Of a DNA stretch of 64,000 nucleotides, positions 11,098 to 25,200 are shown piece after piece (positions within the stretch are counted from its first letter, which is position 1; each line of letters begins with the position of its first letter). The DNA comes from Alitta virens. Its lineage: Eukaryota > Annelida > Polychaeta > Phyllodocida > Nereididae. The notes under the pieces are model-generated. The model was not told the origin of the DNA. It did no database searches and saw only the letters and a program-made list of their open reading frames with translations. The translations under genes were made by a program, and so were the position numbers. The stretch spans positions 37,207,336-37,271,335 of the forward strand of contig OW028580.1 in NCBI GenBank assembly GCA_932294295.1, in the 5' to 3' direction.

Positions 11098-14000
11098 GTG
11101 AGTCTTCCTTTATCAACAACAGTCCACCATAAACTCCATTTTTATACTTATTTATCATTGAGATAATTCATATGGTATGAATTCAGCTGAACATTGATTA
11201 CATGTACATTTATTTTAAATTCATTTGAATCTGGTCTATCGACATAGGGCTCTTCCTTGTTTCTCTCATTTCGCTTTGTGAAAAATAAATGCGCAATTGT
11301 ATTGTTCAGATAGAGATGCCTGTACCAGAGAGGTTCCCTAAAAATTGCTTATTTGTTACATCTGTGGCAATTAGCATTCTTGCACTGCATTTTTATAAAA
11401 TCTAAACTTTATTATTGAAATCATGTCAAAAACTTCATTATAAATCGAAATTGCTTGGGTGGGCTACAAGCGACAACATGCTTGTCTTCAAAATAATTTC
11501 ATTGTCATTATAATATTTGTTTTATTTTTAAACTATATCGTGGAGAATTGTTACTTGAATAATGCAAAAATCCCTTACTTTTTGGTTCTCCATGCTAAGT
11601 GCCAAAGCAACGTTTCCGAAATCGCGAAAGTGATGTCATAATAATGGAACGCTGCTAAATACACATCATTTTGTATACATCAGGGTAGAAAAGAACAAAC
11701 TCGAACATATATCAGAAGTTGAACACAAAGATGGGTGTAGGCCTTCATGGATTGTAAATTTGTAATACGTCATGTGCATCAAGAACTTTCACTGGCTCTA
11801 GAGTTTAGTTTCCAAGTCTGTGTAATCTGCTGTAATACATGCACATGAAGTATTTTCACTCTGGAGCGTGCATGAATAAGATTCAAAGAATAGGAAAACA
11901 GTACCATTCAAATTTCTTCTGTGTAAATCTATCTTTCCAGGTCCAAGATATATCGGTTGCTATGAAAAACTGCGTCATGCTATACAGTCTGCTGGGGGAC
12001 ATATGACAGTGGATGCGTGTGCCAGGAAATGTGCCCATCAACATGTGGCATTCGCGGGATTAAAGGTAAGGTTCATCATTCTTTCCTCCAGATTGTTAAA
12101 AACTGTGCATGAAAATACATTGCTGAGTTCATTTAATCTGAGTAACTGAAGTCCTCAGATTTTTTTGCTAGACATTTATCTTATACTATACAATCAGCCA
12201 TACATTGAATCATGTGTTTCCTAATTAAAATCAGAGGCATCAATTTCTCTGGAAGGGTTGATGGGGCCCGAGGGGTTGCAGGCCTGTACCTTTCCCTGTC
12301 CATGAGGACACTTTTCAAGGGATAAAATAATTGAATTATATTATGACTGTTTTTATACATCAAATATGATGTGAAGTTGTAAAAAATCACAGACGAGGAA
12401 CTGTGTGTACAATAGTATCTTGTTGAATTAACTTTAACCACATAGTTTATTATGAAAATGATTTAACTAAGACTTGCCACGTGCACCTCTTTATTAACCA
12501 GTGTATATTTCTAATAATTTAAAATTGCCATATAATGGTGGTCAAACACTTGGCAGCGTCCACGCAGCCATCAATATGTCTGACAGTATCAGCCGATGAC
12601 CAATGATGACACACCTACAGTTAGTGTCATAAAATACAGTGAAATTTAGATCCGGCTTTGAGTAGCCAGCAACAGCCAGACAGTTTTGTTTAGTGCCAGT
12701 TACTATAGTAGAAGTTGTCTAGCTTTGTCTAGGTTCAGTTTGACGGGCCGTTTTAAATGAAACTAACTGTATGCCTCAATCCAGTTTCGGCACTCACTGC
12801 TTGACTTGCCAAGAGATTTTCAGTAAAAAAAAAAAGTTATCATAAAAGTTTCATTTACCTGTGTGGATTGCTCATGATATATAAAGCACTACTTCAGAAT
12901 GGCAATCAATGTTGGTGCACCAACAGCACAGTTTATGGCATCAGAACCTGTGATGGATGTTGTCAAAAGCCTTGTGAAGGAAATTCTTTGTTGAAATGTG
13001 GTGGATCAATTGCTTTTGATATCTATCAAGCAGGTAAGTCTATCAGCTGCTGATGTATCATCCATGTTATTGACAGAAACAATATTTGATAATTATATAT
13101 ATGAAACATATTTTATATCAATCAGTGGTAGACGGAAGATACCTTGGATGTTACCTGGACAAACGGAACAGTCGTCTATTTGTAAAGAAGAAATACGAAG
13201 ATAATCTCACAGCATATAATTGTATCCAGTATTGTAAAGAACATAACTACCCTTACAGTGGAACTCAGGTGAGTTGAAGCTTGTTCACGCAGGTTAAATA
13301 CACAATATTTGATGAGATGGAGACTGATGATAGTGAATCATTTATCATTTTAGAATGCACGTGAATGTTACTGTGGCCATGGCAGTTATGAGAAGCATGG
13401 TGAATGCATCACAAACAGTAGCTGCACATGCAATGCCAGGTGTACTGGAGACCAGACTGAAATATGTGGGGGAGCATTTGCCATGTCAGTTTACAGTACA
13501 GGTGACTATCTCTCATAATGAAATCAGCATTTTTCTTCCTACTCTCTGATAATTTAATAGTAGCATTTAATGATTGACCCAGAGGTTGAAGACGTTAATT
13601 CATTGAAAGTGCATGACTAGAAGTGTAGGGTGCTGATCATATGTGCAACCAGAGTTTGTTGGGATGTCTACATGTTGTGCAGTCACTGTATTACAGCCTG
13701 AATTGGGCACTAGAGCATGATTATCAACCTCATTCTGAAGTGCAAATCAATTCACAAGCTATTCATATATATTGCTAAATTATGCTCTCAAAATTTGGTA
13801 TTCTAAGTAAAGTAGGGAGATCTCAATCCTGCACTTGTAGCAGCGCGTCACCAGTCTATATTCCATTGTGTTGATTTTGTGTCAGAGTACAACTGCCACT
13901 GCAAGGATGGAAATTCTTGTAACATAAGAACTGGTAGATGTCCAAGTAATGAATGTGCAGCTGGATGGCAAGGATCTACATGTAGTGAAGGTATATATTT

Positions 14001-17000
14001 ACACATACTCTTTTTTAACAGAAGCTGTTTTCTTACTATACATGTATTTCACCAAGAACGTCATAATCTATTTACCCCTTAAAGTAGGGTATGTCAGTTT
14101 GCACAGATTAAATATTGGGCCAATGTGATCAAGGTAAGAATTTGGTTTAAATAAAACTTTGTAGTGATTGAATATCTTTTAACATGGAGCTACTTTCTAT
14201 CAGATGGTGAGTGAAGTATTTGAAATATTGAAATGAGAATGATGAACTGCTATTTTTTCGCTCAGAAAGGCAGTCTCATTTATAAATGATTTCACATTAA
14301 ATCTGTCAGCATGACTGCATTTTGCCGTACTCAAGGCAGTCTATGTAACTTTATCCAATTAGACAATGTCATTCAGCTTGTGCTATATCCTTATTCAGAA
14401 TGTGGCAGAGGAAAATATGGAGCAAACTGCAGAGAAACATGTGATCAATGTTCAGAACAGGCATGTGATCGGTTCAATGGTCACTGCAGCATAAGCTGTG
14501 CAGCAGGGATGAAGAACTTTCCACTTTGTGACCGAGGTAAGAATTTGGTGTACTTTTATTTGAATAAACGTTTGCAGAGATTGCATATCTTTCACCAATA
14601 AACTTTTTTATCAGAAGATGATTGAATTATCTTTAATATTGAAATGAGAATGATAAACTGCTATTGTTTTGTTCTCAGAATGTGATGACAAAAAGTTTGG
14701 CATGAAGTGTGCGAAAGTCTGCCATTGCCAAAATGGAGAAATCTGTGACAAGAGATATGGAAGCTGTCCTGGTGGAGTCTGCAGTCCTGGATATGATGTC
14801 ACTCTTGATCCCTCTTGCCACAAAGGTGGGTGTTGGCAGAATGTGGTATTTAACACAACTAGCAGTGGTGTTAGTTTTCATTGTAAAAAAATTCAAAATG
14901 ATCAATAGGACTTATGACAGTATTCAATGGTTATCTGTTGTAGTCTGCTAAAAATCTGATGTCTGCACCCAGTTTAGTTGATACACCTAGTTTGATGTAT
15001 AAAACCTGTCCATAAATCATTTCAGAATGTAAAACAGGGAAATTTGGCCTGAAGTGTCAGTACCAATGCAGATGCAAGAACAGTGATGGATGTGATAAAG
15101 TGATAGGAGCTTGTGAGGACAACTTGTGTGCTCCTGGTTTTGATGGACCTCATGATGATCTTCCTTGTCAAAGAGGTAAGATGTATTATGATTGAGATAG
15201 CAATGCACGTTCAGTCATCCAAATGTTTGACCATCCAAACATGTTTAGATGGGAATAGAATAAACTTTTGTATTCGGTTATCTGAATGTTTCCTTTTCCC
15301 GAACACAACGATAATCTTCAGTCATAAGACTTTTTTTTTTAAATGGAGGTGCAAACATTCAGTTATTGTATTATATTCATGTGATTAAGGGTTGAGAGAC
15401 AGTCTGTCTGCCTATCTAAATTCTAATCCCAAGGAAATGAAACTGTCTTCAATTCATTGTGAATGCAATTGCTTGTTGACCCCTCTTTTAATCAGAAGGT
15501 CACTTTTACAATTTCTTGGCAAAATGATACCTCAAGGTATTATAATATAATTACTGTTGGTTGTAATACATTGATAGTAAGCATTTTCATTATTGTTTAA
15601 CAGAAATTTGATCCAGTCTATCAATTCAGTCACAAGTGAGTTTTTGTCATCAAATTTCTGTAGAATTGAAAGCAATAAATTGCTGGGTCTAAAACTAAAC
15701 TCCCACTTCAGGCGAATTTGACTGATTTCTGATGTTTATCCCTCCAATAATTTTGTCATATCAATTTCCACAATTGATCTGAATTTACTCATTAAAATAG
15801 ACAAAAGCTTTGGGAACCCAAGTTTTCATTTTAAGGTGAGACTTGACAGTACCATTATTCTGCAACTACGTGTGTGCGTTGATTTCTTTAGCTCCATGAT
15901 GCTGAGAAATTGTTAACAACTGGCCTGAAATCAAATTTTTTCAAAATGTAGTCATGGTGGAGTAGTTTTGATTTCTTTTTAATTCAAAATTATCAATAGG
16001 ACTTATGACAGAATTCAATGGTAATCTGTTGTAGTCTGCTAAAAATCTGATGCCTGCACCCAGTTTAGTTGATACACCTAGTTTAATGTCTAAAACCTGT
16101 CCATAAATCATTTCAGAATGTAAAACGGGGAAATTTGGCCTGAACTGTCAGTACAAATGCAGATGCAAGAACAGTGATGGATGTGATAAAGTCACAGGAG
16201 CTTGTGAGGACAACTTGTGCGCTCCTGGTTTTGATGGACCTCATGATGATCTTCCTTGTCAAACAGGTAAGATGTATTATGATTGAGATAGCAATGCACG
16301 TTCAGTCATCCAAATGTTTGACCATCCAAACATGTTTGGCTGGACATAGAATAAACTTTTGTATTCGGTTATCTGAATGTTTCCTTTTCCCGAACACAAC
16401 GACAATCTTCAGTCATAGGACAATTTGTTTAAAAAGGAGATGCAACCATTCAGTTATTGAATTATATTCATGTGATTAAGGGTTGAGAGACAGTCTGTCT
16501 GCCTATCTTAATTCTAATCATAAGGAAATGAAATTGTCTTCAATTCATTGTGAATGGTAGTTGGGTGTTGACCCTTCATTTAATCAGAAGGTCACTTTTA
16601 CAATTTTTTGGCAAAATGACACCTCAAGGTATTATAATAACATTACTGATGGTTGTAATAAATTGATAGTAAGCATTTTCATTATTTTTTAACAGAAATT
16701 TGATCCAGTCTATCAATTCAGTCACAAGTGAGTTTTTGTCATCAAATTTCTGTAGAATTGAAAGCAATAAATTGCTGGGTCTAAAACTAAACTCCCACTT
16801 CAGGCGAATTTGACTGATTTCTGATGTTTATCCCTTCAATAATTTTGTCATATCAAGATCCACAATTGATCTGAATTTACTCATACAAATAGAAAAAAGC
16901 TTTGGGAACCCAAGTTTTCATTTTAAGGTGAGACTTGACAGTACCATTATTCTGCAACTACGTGTATGTGTTGATTTCTTTAGCTCCATGATGCTGAGGA

Positions 17001-19210
17001 ATTGTTTACAACTGGCCTGAAATCACATTTTTTTCAGAATGCAAAAATGGCACATTTGGTCCTAACTGTGGAAAGCTATGTAATTGCCTGGATCCATCCC
17101 CTTGTAACAAGTCGAGCGGATTCTGCCCAAATGATCTATGCGCCCTAGGGATTGATAATTCTGACAAAACGTGTCAGACAGGTAGGAATGCTATTATACT
17201 TTATCATAATTCTAACGGTTATATTAAATGATAATTTATCTAATGAATGATTTGTTATTAGATTTATCAGCTTGAGTTATAGATGAATGATGAAGTTAAT
17301 TGGAAATTGGCCTGATAAAAATGAGAATTTCCTTGTTGACCAGGACATAAATAAATCATTTACTGAATGCTATTTATAGAAAAATTCAATGTTTAATGAG
17401 CATTAGCTTTGCTTATGGTCATATACAGTATGACTCATATGGAATTATCCATGCTTGGCCGACATCACGGCGAAACACCCTGAAATGCGGGTGCACAAGT
17501 TGGCGGGATGCAGAAAGAAATTCCTGACTAATTGGCTATAATTAATGTGCGGCTGGTGTTGGCTTGCAGCGGCTAGTTGCGCCTCCTTGCCCCTTGTCAC
17601 AGATATCAGCTTGGTGGGCTGCTGTGTATGGTGGTCAGAGGTCCTTTGCCCTCATCAGCCACATGTGTTTCTTATCTGTGTCAGATTTCCATTCTATCAC
17701 ATTCAGATAACTTGGAACACAGGGGTAAAATGCATGACTTCACATATTTCAAGGGCTTATTTTACATTATGACATTATTGGAGTTCTATTAAGCACTGAA
17801 CTATACATTCAGAAGATAAAGAGACATGAAGTCATAAGTCAACCCAATTTGAAACTTATTTTCTCTAACCTGTCCTTCAAATGTGGTTGTATAAGTTACC
17901 TTAAAATATATTATCTAATGTCTGATGAATACCACATAGAGTAGTCACAAGAACTTGGGTTATTAACAGTGGTCAAAGCACACTGGGCATTATGTTGATT
18001 GAACATATTTCTAGAGGATATCCCAAGCAGTGGAAGCTGTTTTTATAATTTTTTTATTTTTTTTTATTATTATTATTTTTTCTATTGATTGAGACCTGTC
18101 ACAGCAACAAAGAAAAATGAAAGGAATTTACACAGTTATAAATACTGTATATTGTGACATGCCTGAGCATACAATTAAATTATGTTGATCCTTTGGATCC
18201 TAGATCTAACTTGGACAAAAATGTGATTGCTTTCTTTTGCAACAGTGAGTTCAGAATATTCATTCTTGTTAAAATGAATTATCTTGAGTTGTATTTTTGT
18301 TTTTTTTAATGTTATCAAATTGTTAAGCTTTGTGCTGAGCTATGACCAGTCGGAACAAATAACCCCCTCCTCCTGTCCACCCCCCATGGTTCTGCATGGG
18401 TGGCGGTCATATAAGTGATTGCTCCAGGCCAGATCAAAAAACATGGTAGTTAGTTACTCTGAGTCAAAATAGTTGTTTTCTAATTGTCCTATTATACACC
18501 AATGACTCATTGTTTGTTGGGTTGCTTTAATTTTCTAGATCAAGAGCAAATAAATCTTATCAGGTAGATCCAGTGATATGAAAAATGACAGTGCAACTAA
18601 AAACGTGTTGAATTTAAATAATGCTCAATCATACCATGCAAACACATTGTGTCCATCTTTATCACTTGATGTATATTAATGACTTTTTTTAATAATTAAG
18701 AATTAAATCTTTTTATGCAATTTTAATTTATCTGATAGAGTTGTGGGTCACATATGATGTTCATTGCTGTATTTTCATTTGACAGTAGGCCATACTTATT
18801 AATGTTTCTCCATATATTTAACATTTCATAGATCATAAAAAATCCTCAAAAATATGTTTCACATTCCTGAAATATTGTTTAATATTAAAACACCGACTGA
18901 CTGACTGATTTAGCTGGCTGCTGGATTATATAATGGTAGCACCGATTATTAAATAAGGGCTTGATGCAGTCAATATTATGACTGACTGACTGACAGACGT
19001 ATTAATAATGCCAGCACAGATTATTATTATGACTGACTGAGGTCAGTATTACCCTGGTATTAACCACCGACTGTCAGCTAGCCTCCATCAGCATAAGTGG
19101 AGATTCAGAAAAAGTGGATTTTTTTTTGTCTGAAATAGTATAGTGTGTCATAGGTCACAGCAAGTTGGCTGCTTGTTCAACAATAGTTTGTCTCATGCCT
19201 AAACGTTAGG

Positions 19211-19252
<42 letters not shown>

Positions 19253-22200
19253 CTTGCTTGAATGCAGGAACCAGGTGTCAATTGCTTGTCAGTTGAGCTG
19301 TGGAGCCAATTAATATTGGTTGCTGGTCAGTCACAAAACTATTCAGTCAGTCACTTTGGTCCACTGACCTACATATCAATATGTAGGTCAGTGCTCCTGT
19401 CCCCAGGCTCCTGTTTATCTCTCTGTCTTTGCCATTGTCATAGCAACCTTTTTGTCAAAGCTCTGGTAAATATAGTTGAATTTATTACAAATAAATAACC
19501 TTTAAAATAATTTCAGCTTAGCCAAAAATTAGGTCACCATCATTTACAGTAAAACTAATACAAATACACTTTTTTTTACCTTTATGTAGTTACATTGTAT
19601 CAATTTTCAACATTATTTGTATATAATGTTGCAAACTATCTATCTATTCTTCTATCTTTCTATCTTTCTCTAGCTATCTAGCTATATATCTATCTACCTA
19701 TTTATCTAGCTATCTAGCTAGCTATTTATCTACCTTACTACCTATCTATCTATCAATCTATCCATCTATCTACTTATCTAACTACCTAACTATCTATCTT
19801 ACTATCTTCCTATCTATCTATCTAACTACCAAACTATCTATCTACCTAACTATCTAACTATCTATATATCTACCTTTCTATCTATCTAACTACCTACCTA
19901 ACTACCTATCTATCTATCTATTTATCTTTATCTAGCTATATACCTATCTACCTATCTAGCTAGCTATTTATCTACCTAACTACCGATCTATCTATCTATC
20001 TACCTAACTACCTAACTACCTCACTACATATCTACCTATCTATCTACCTATCTATCTATCTATCTACCTACCTATCTATCTACCTACCTACCTACCTACC
20101 TATCTATCTATCTATCTATCTATCTATTATCTATATCTTTCTAACTACCTACCTAACTACCTAACTATCTATCTACCTAACTACCTGTCGATCTACCTAT
20201 CTATCTAGCTATCTATCAATAAAAAAAGTCAAAGTAGCCTTCATAAAGAACAGAATGCGGACAGGTCAGAAATTGTGTGGTCTTAATTGTGAGGGTCGTT
20301 TTAATGTATCTATCTGTTCAGTAGTCTTGATGAAACACTGAAAATAAATTTGACGAATTAGGTTCATCAAAATGATGAATTAGGTTAATATTTTGATGAT
20401 GCTTATTCGATGAACTTTGCTTCGGAATTAGTACGAACCTAGTTCGTCATTGGACTAACTCCAAAATGTTGGTCATATGATTAGTGATGGTAATCATTAG
20501 ACAAACTGCTTATCAGTTATTTGATCACCCCCTTTTATCAACTCCAAAAGTTGGTTATATGATTCGCGATGGTAATCATTAGACAAACTGCTAATTAGTT
20601 ATTTGATAAGCCCGATTCATCATTTGTTTAAATAGATCCATCATTTGACAAACTTATATATTTCAGTTGCCGTATTTATTTCATGAACAGCATGAACAGT
20701 ATATATGCACATTTTATTTAGTGCAATTCCCTATAAGAGACCACGGACAGACACCCTTTCAGTAAATTGAAAGTGGCCTTATCAGGTGGGTCGGTCTCGT
20801 ATAATAAAATGTTTATTTTAAAGCAAAAATGTAAATTATATTTATATATATATATAAACCCTTGGCTGCTTAAGGGGGTGTATTAAAGTGGTGGTGGCCT
20901 CTGAAAGGGAGTTGCACTGTATTTTGGCAACATTACTTATTTTAGGAGACATCATTAATACTTCAAAAGTCACTGCAATGTTTATATTGTAATATGTTAG
21001 TTAGTGTGCATAAGATAATATTTTTTCTCATCTCTTATATTTGTAAACCTGTTACTTACTGGTTAGCATTAAAAATTCAATTAGGTTGTTAATTGTATTA
21101 CTTTTTCACATATTTTATCATTCAGGAAATGTTACCATATGAAATTATTCACACCATAGTTATACACAGTCACATTTTAAGAAAATAATATATTATAACT
21201 AATATATTATTACTAAGGCATTGTTAAAGGCAATGACGAGGCTACACCATAGAACCAAAAGTAACAAATAATCTGAAAGCTATGAAAATTCCAACTTTGG
21301 TCAAGATCAGAAACAAACACATGGAAAAAGAAAATTTCAGAACAATCAAACTACATCTTTTTTACAATTTCACATTATTTCAGGCTGCATTTAGTTTTGT
21401 ATGCACTTTTCTCATCTTCTTAGTACTTATCTTTAGCCAATAATGTTAACTTAAGGTAAATGTCTTTCTGACAGTTTCTGGATACTTCACATTGTATATG
21501 AAGACCGTCTAAAAATAAAGCTTGTGGAAACTCAACAGTTGTCGCTACTACTTGACCATCCAGAATCACAGCAAATTCAGCATCCAGCAGGTTGGCAGAG
21601 TTTTCACATAGTATGTACATGGAGTCAGGCTCCTGAAGAAAAGATATGAAACATTTTCCAACTCCTATAGGTGTTAAATAATAGATTTTTAAAGAAAGAT
21701 AACATGACAAGATTATTTTGTATGAGAGAATCCATTGAAGATGGACATCAGGGATAAGAATGGGCTGTACCCCATCAAAGTAGCTTTTTCCTGGGTTGCT
21801 GTCATTTCTGCTTGTTGCAGACACTTCGGCTGCAGTGAAATTGGTTTCAATCTTTACCATTCGCCCCTGCTTTGCCAGGAGTGTCAACAGGGGGAATTCT
21901 GTCCAGGCAGGCCATAAACATTGAAATTTTTGACAGATCTAGATTAAAACAAAATTTAGAAAACAGGATACATATTAACCGTTATATATATAAGGGGGTG
22001 TTTAATATTGTCTTGCTATATAATAGAGTTTGATATCATTTTCATTATGGGATAATGGGAATTATTTATGAAAGTATAATACTTATTATAATATTGCCAA
22101 TGCTTTATAGTGTATGTCTTTCATTTTCCATTTTGAGCTGTTAACCACTCCGAATTTTGTGATAGAAATGACAAAGTATCATCTTATCTAACCTCATCTT

Positions 22201-25200
22201 CCGTGAACAGGACAAGGTACTTTATCCATAGCTCTTCGATGGATATATTGTGTCTTAGAATATCCCACCTTCTGTCTGCATATGTCAAATTCATGAGCAT
22301 TTCAATTTGTTTTATATTCTTGTCTCGTTTCCTTGACTCTTGTTGATCAGTCTGTGAAATATAAGTATAAATAGTTAAATGATTCAATTAGTTTAAAGGA
22401 GCAGTCTCATTAGTTTTAGCACATTCATTCTGTTTGTTTTTATATAAAGGCAATTGGAAAATGATATTAAAACATGCTGTATTTCAAGTTAGGCAAAAAG
22501 AGCCCTTGATCATGGTTGAAAATATGAAATACAATGAAATTTAGCATTCACCTTTATGCCAATTAGGCTATTTTTATGAACAAGCTTAACTCTTCTGGCC
22601 TTAACAGTAGGTAATCTTGCAATCATTTAGCAGAAAATGGAAGAAAAGTCTAATTTTAGCTGCTCATTTCAAGTGCAGTATTACTGATTACAACAATTTC
22701 AATACCTTGATATGCTGCTGAATACTATTGTGATCCTCAGAGGAAGGTCTCTGCGTGGGGCAGTAATTGTCAAAACCATACATCAGATGATCACTTCGCT
22801 AGCCTGTCAAACCTTGGTGCTTATCATTTTTCAAAATGCCTTCACCGAACGTTGAGTTGTACTAATTGCTTTCGAATATAATACTTTTTATAAAAAGATG
22901 TTTATATGCATGTGATATATTAAATAAAAATAAATAATTTCTTTTACCAAATAATAAAAAGTACTTTCACTGTTTCTCAATGAATTATCTTATTATTTGA
23001 AACTAAATGTATAACATTGTACACATTTTTTGACGAATAAGGTTCGTCAAATGATCAACTCAGCGTTTGACAAACCTAATTTGTTAAATTTATTTTCATT
23101 TAACAGTGGACAATTGTGAGCTATTGTAACACAGTGTTAATGGAGAAGTGGTCTTGATAGTGGTTTTATTTTTAAACCCTAATATTTATTCATCAAAATA
23201 TCACAAGATCACTAAGCGAATGATCAAGCATGTGTAAGAAACATAGAAAGGTAAAATTTTTATTAGGAATTCTGGATTACTGTACTTCTTTCATGTAGTC
23301 CCAAATGACCTGAAATCCCACTACATCGGTTTGTTTTGCAAAACAAATTAATTTGAACCTTAGTTACTTCAATTTATTTAGCAAAAGGCATATGCCTTGT
23401 GTAGCACACTGGCGGATCCAGCCCTGACTCTACTACAGGGGGCCAAAACCATGACTGTTCGATGCCCCTTTGGTCATTTTATGGCCTGTGATAGAAATTA
23501 AGGTTTCTATGGGGGGGGGGGGGGGGGGCATGGCCCCAATGCCCCCCCCTGGATCCGCCATTGGTGTGGCAGAGTATCAAATACAATAAGTAACAAAAAA
23601 AACCCATCATACTAGTACTTGAAGTGCCATTATTACTGTATTACGACCCTGACTATCAAAATAATATTACTGATTCACACACAGAGCACAGAGCACAGAG
23701 CTTCATAACAAAATCAGTAATTTCTTCTGAATATTGTCTGAAGTCCTAATTGCTAGTACAATTATGCCTGCTTTCATTATCTTAGATGACACTGTTAACT
23801 GCAATTAAGCTATTTTAAAAAACGATTGGCATTGATTGCAAGTTAATTTATTTTGGGTGTAAAGGGGCGGGGAGCACCATGAGGGGGGCTGGTCCGTGAG
23901 TCCGGATCCGTGAGTCCGGGTCCGTGAGTCCGGATCCGTGAGTCCGGGTCCGTGAGTCCGGGTCCGGGTCCAGTCCGCGTTTTATAACATACCTTGGCAT
24001 CCCGTGTCTCCCCAAATGTCGGCGAAACATAGACAATTACTTATGAGTCATATTGTATCTTTGCGTACTTTAACGTTAAACCCTTTATCACGCAGAATGC
24101 CAAGCCGGAACCTACGGCTTTTCCTGTGCGCAGACATGCGAGTGCCCCAACAATAAAGACTGTCACAAAGTAACAGGAAAATGTGAGAAAGGTGAGTTAT
24201 CAGTTATTTGGGACAGGCATGTTATCTAGCATATCACATGCATTCTACTCATGATGAATCATCTATTTAGGAGGAGGAAAAGAACAACAATAAATGAGTG
24301 ATCAATATAAATGGCTTCTAAAACACATATTATAACTATTCCTTGCTATATCAAAGCAATCAGCCAAAATGTAACACTACCTGACTTTAAACATTGAATT
24401 AGGTTCCCAAATAAATCCTGATCAAGATCATAAATATCACTGTGCATCATTTCACAGTAATTTTTGAGGATGAAATGACCATAATATCCTCAACTTGACA
24501 GTAGAACTTCTCAAAAAGTTTAGACACATTTTGTATAAAGAATAAATTTTAAGAAATAATACATAGTGTTATGTTTTTTATGGATGTCACAGAAATTTGA
24601 TCATGTTACTATTTAGCAGTGACATCAAGTTCTTCCTGCGAGTTTCTTTCTTTTGTATTTCAATGTTGTTTTTTTTTCATCTTTTGTGTACACATCAATG
24701 AACAAACTATAGCTGATGTCACAAAGCCAGCAAGTGATGAAGAGAACAGTTACTAATTTTCAGCTATTTTTTTTTTAATTCAGAAATAACTACAACTGCA
24801 ATAACATCTATATCAGGCAAGTTGCTCACTCTTGATCAGCAGATTTATTCAAGTAGTGTATTTTATATATAGGAAAAAAGTATATATTAACCATGCAATC
24901 AATAAGAGACACAACAAAATACTGAGGATTAACTTCAATGTGTATATTCCAGGTAATATGTAAAGTTAATAAAATTTCATTGTTATTAATTACATATATT
25001 CGTATTTTTTATTTTTGTTTCTCTTACTAATTATTCTTATTTTTCTTATCAATTATCTGCAGCATATAACTATACATCATTTAAGTAAAATTTCCTTCAG
25101 GTTGTATAGATAAATTAAAATTTAGCTGACAATCATAATACATCTTTAATTTCTGAATGTCTCTTTATAGTCGCTGCTATATTTTGTGCTTTGTCAATAC

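Larger units (their letters stand above)
14894..17036 (+). repeat. ~1.09 kb tandem duplication carrying EGF exons 9 and 10
   Basis: Two direct copies spaced by 1091 bp (exon starts 15026 and 16117). Similarity runs from about 14894 and 15985 through the exons and most of the following introns. Short indels and a ~30 bp non-shared junction near 15950-15984 separate them. Unit B keeps one copy only. Confidence 0.8.

Noticed and set aside
14611..14905. Minus-strand frames over EGF3
   Set aside because: Antisense of Cys-rich EGF exons; no splice or family support.
24910..24953. Possible small exon ending at TTCCAG|GTAATAT between linker and TM exons
   Set aside because: No phase works: the linker exon ends and the TM exon starts in phase 1, and the candidate would break the frame.
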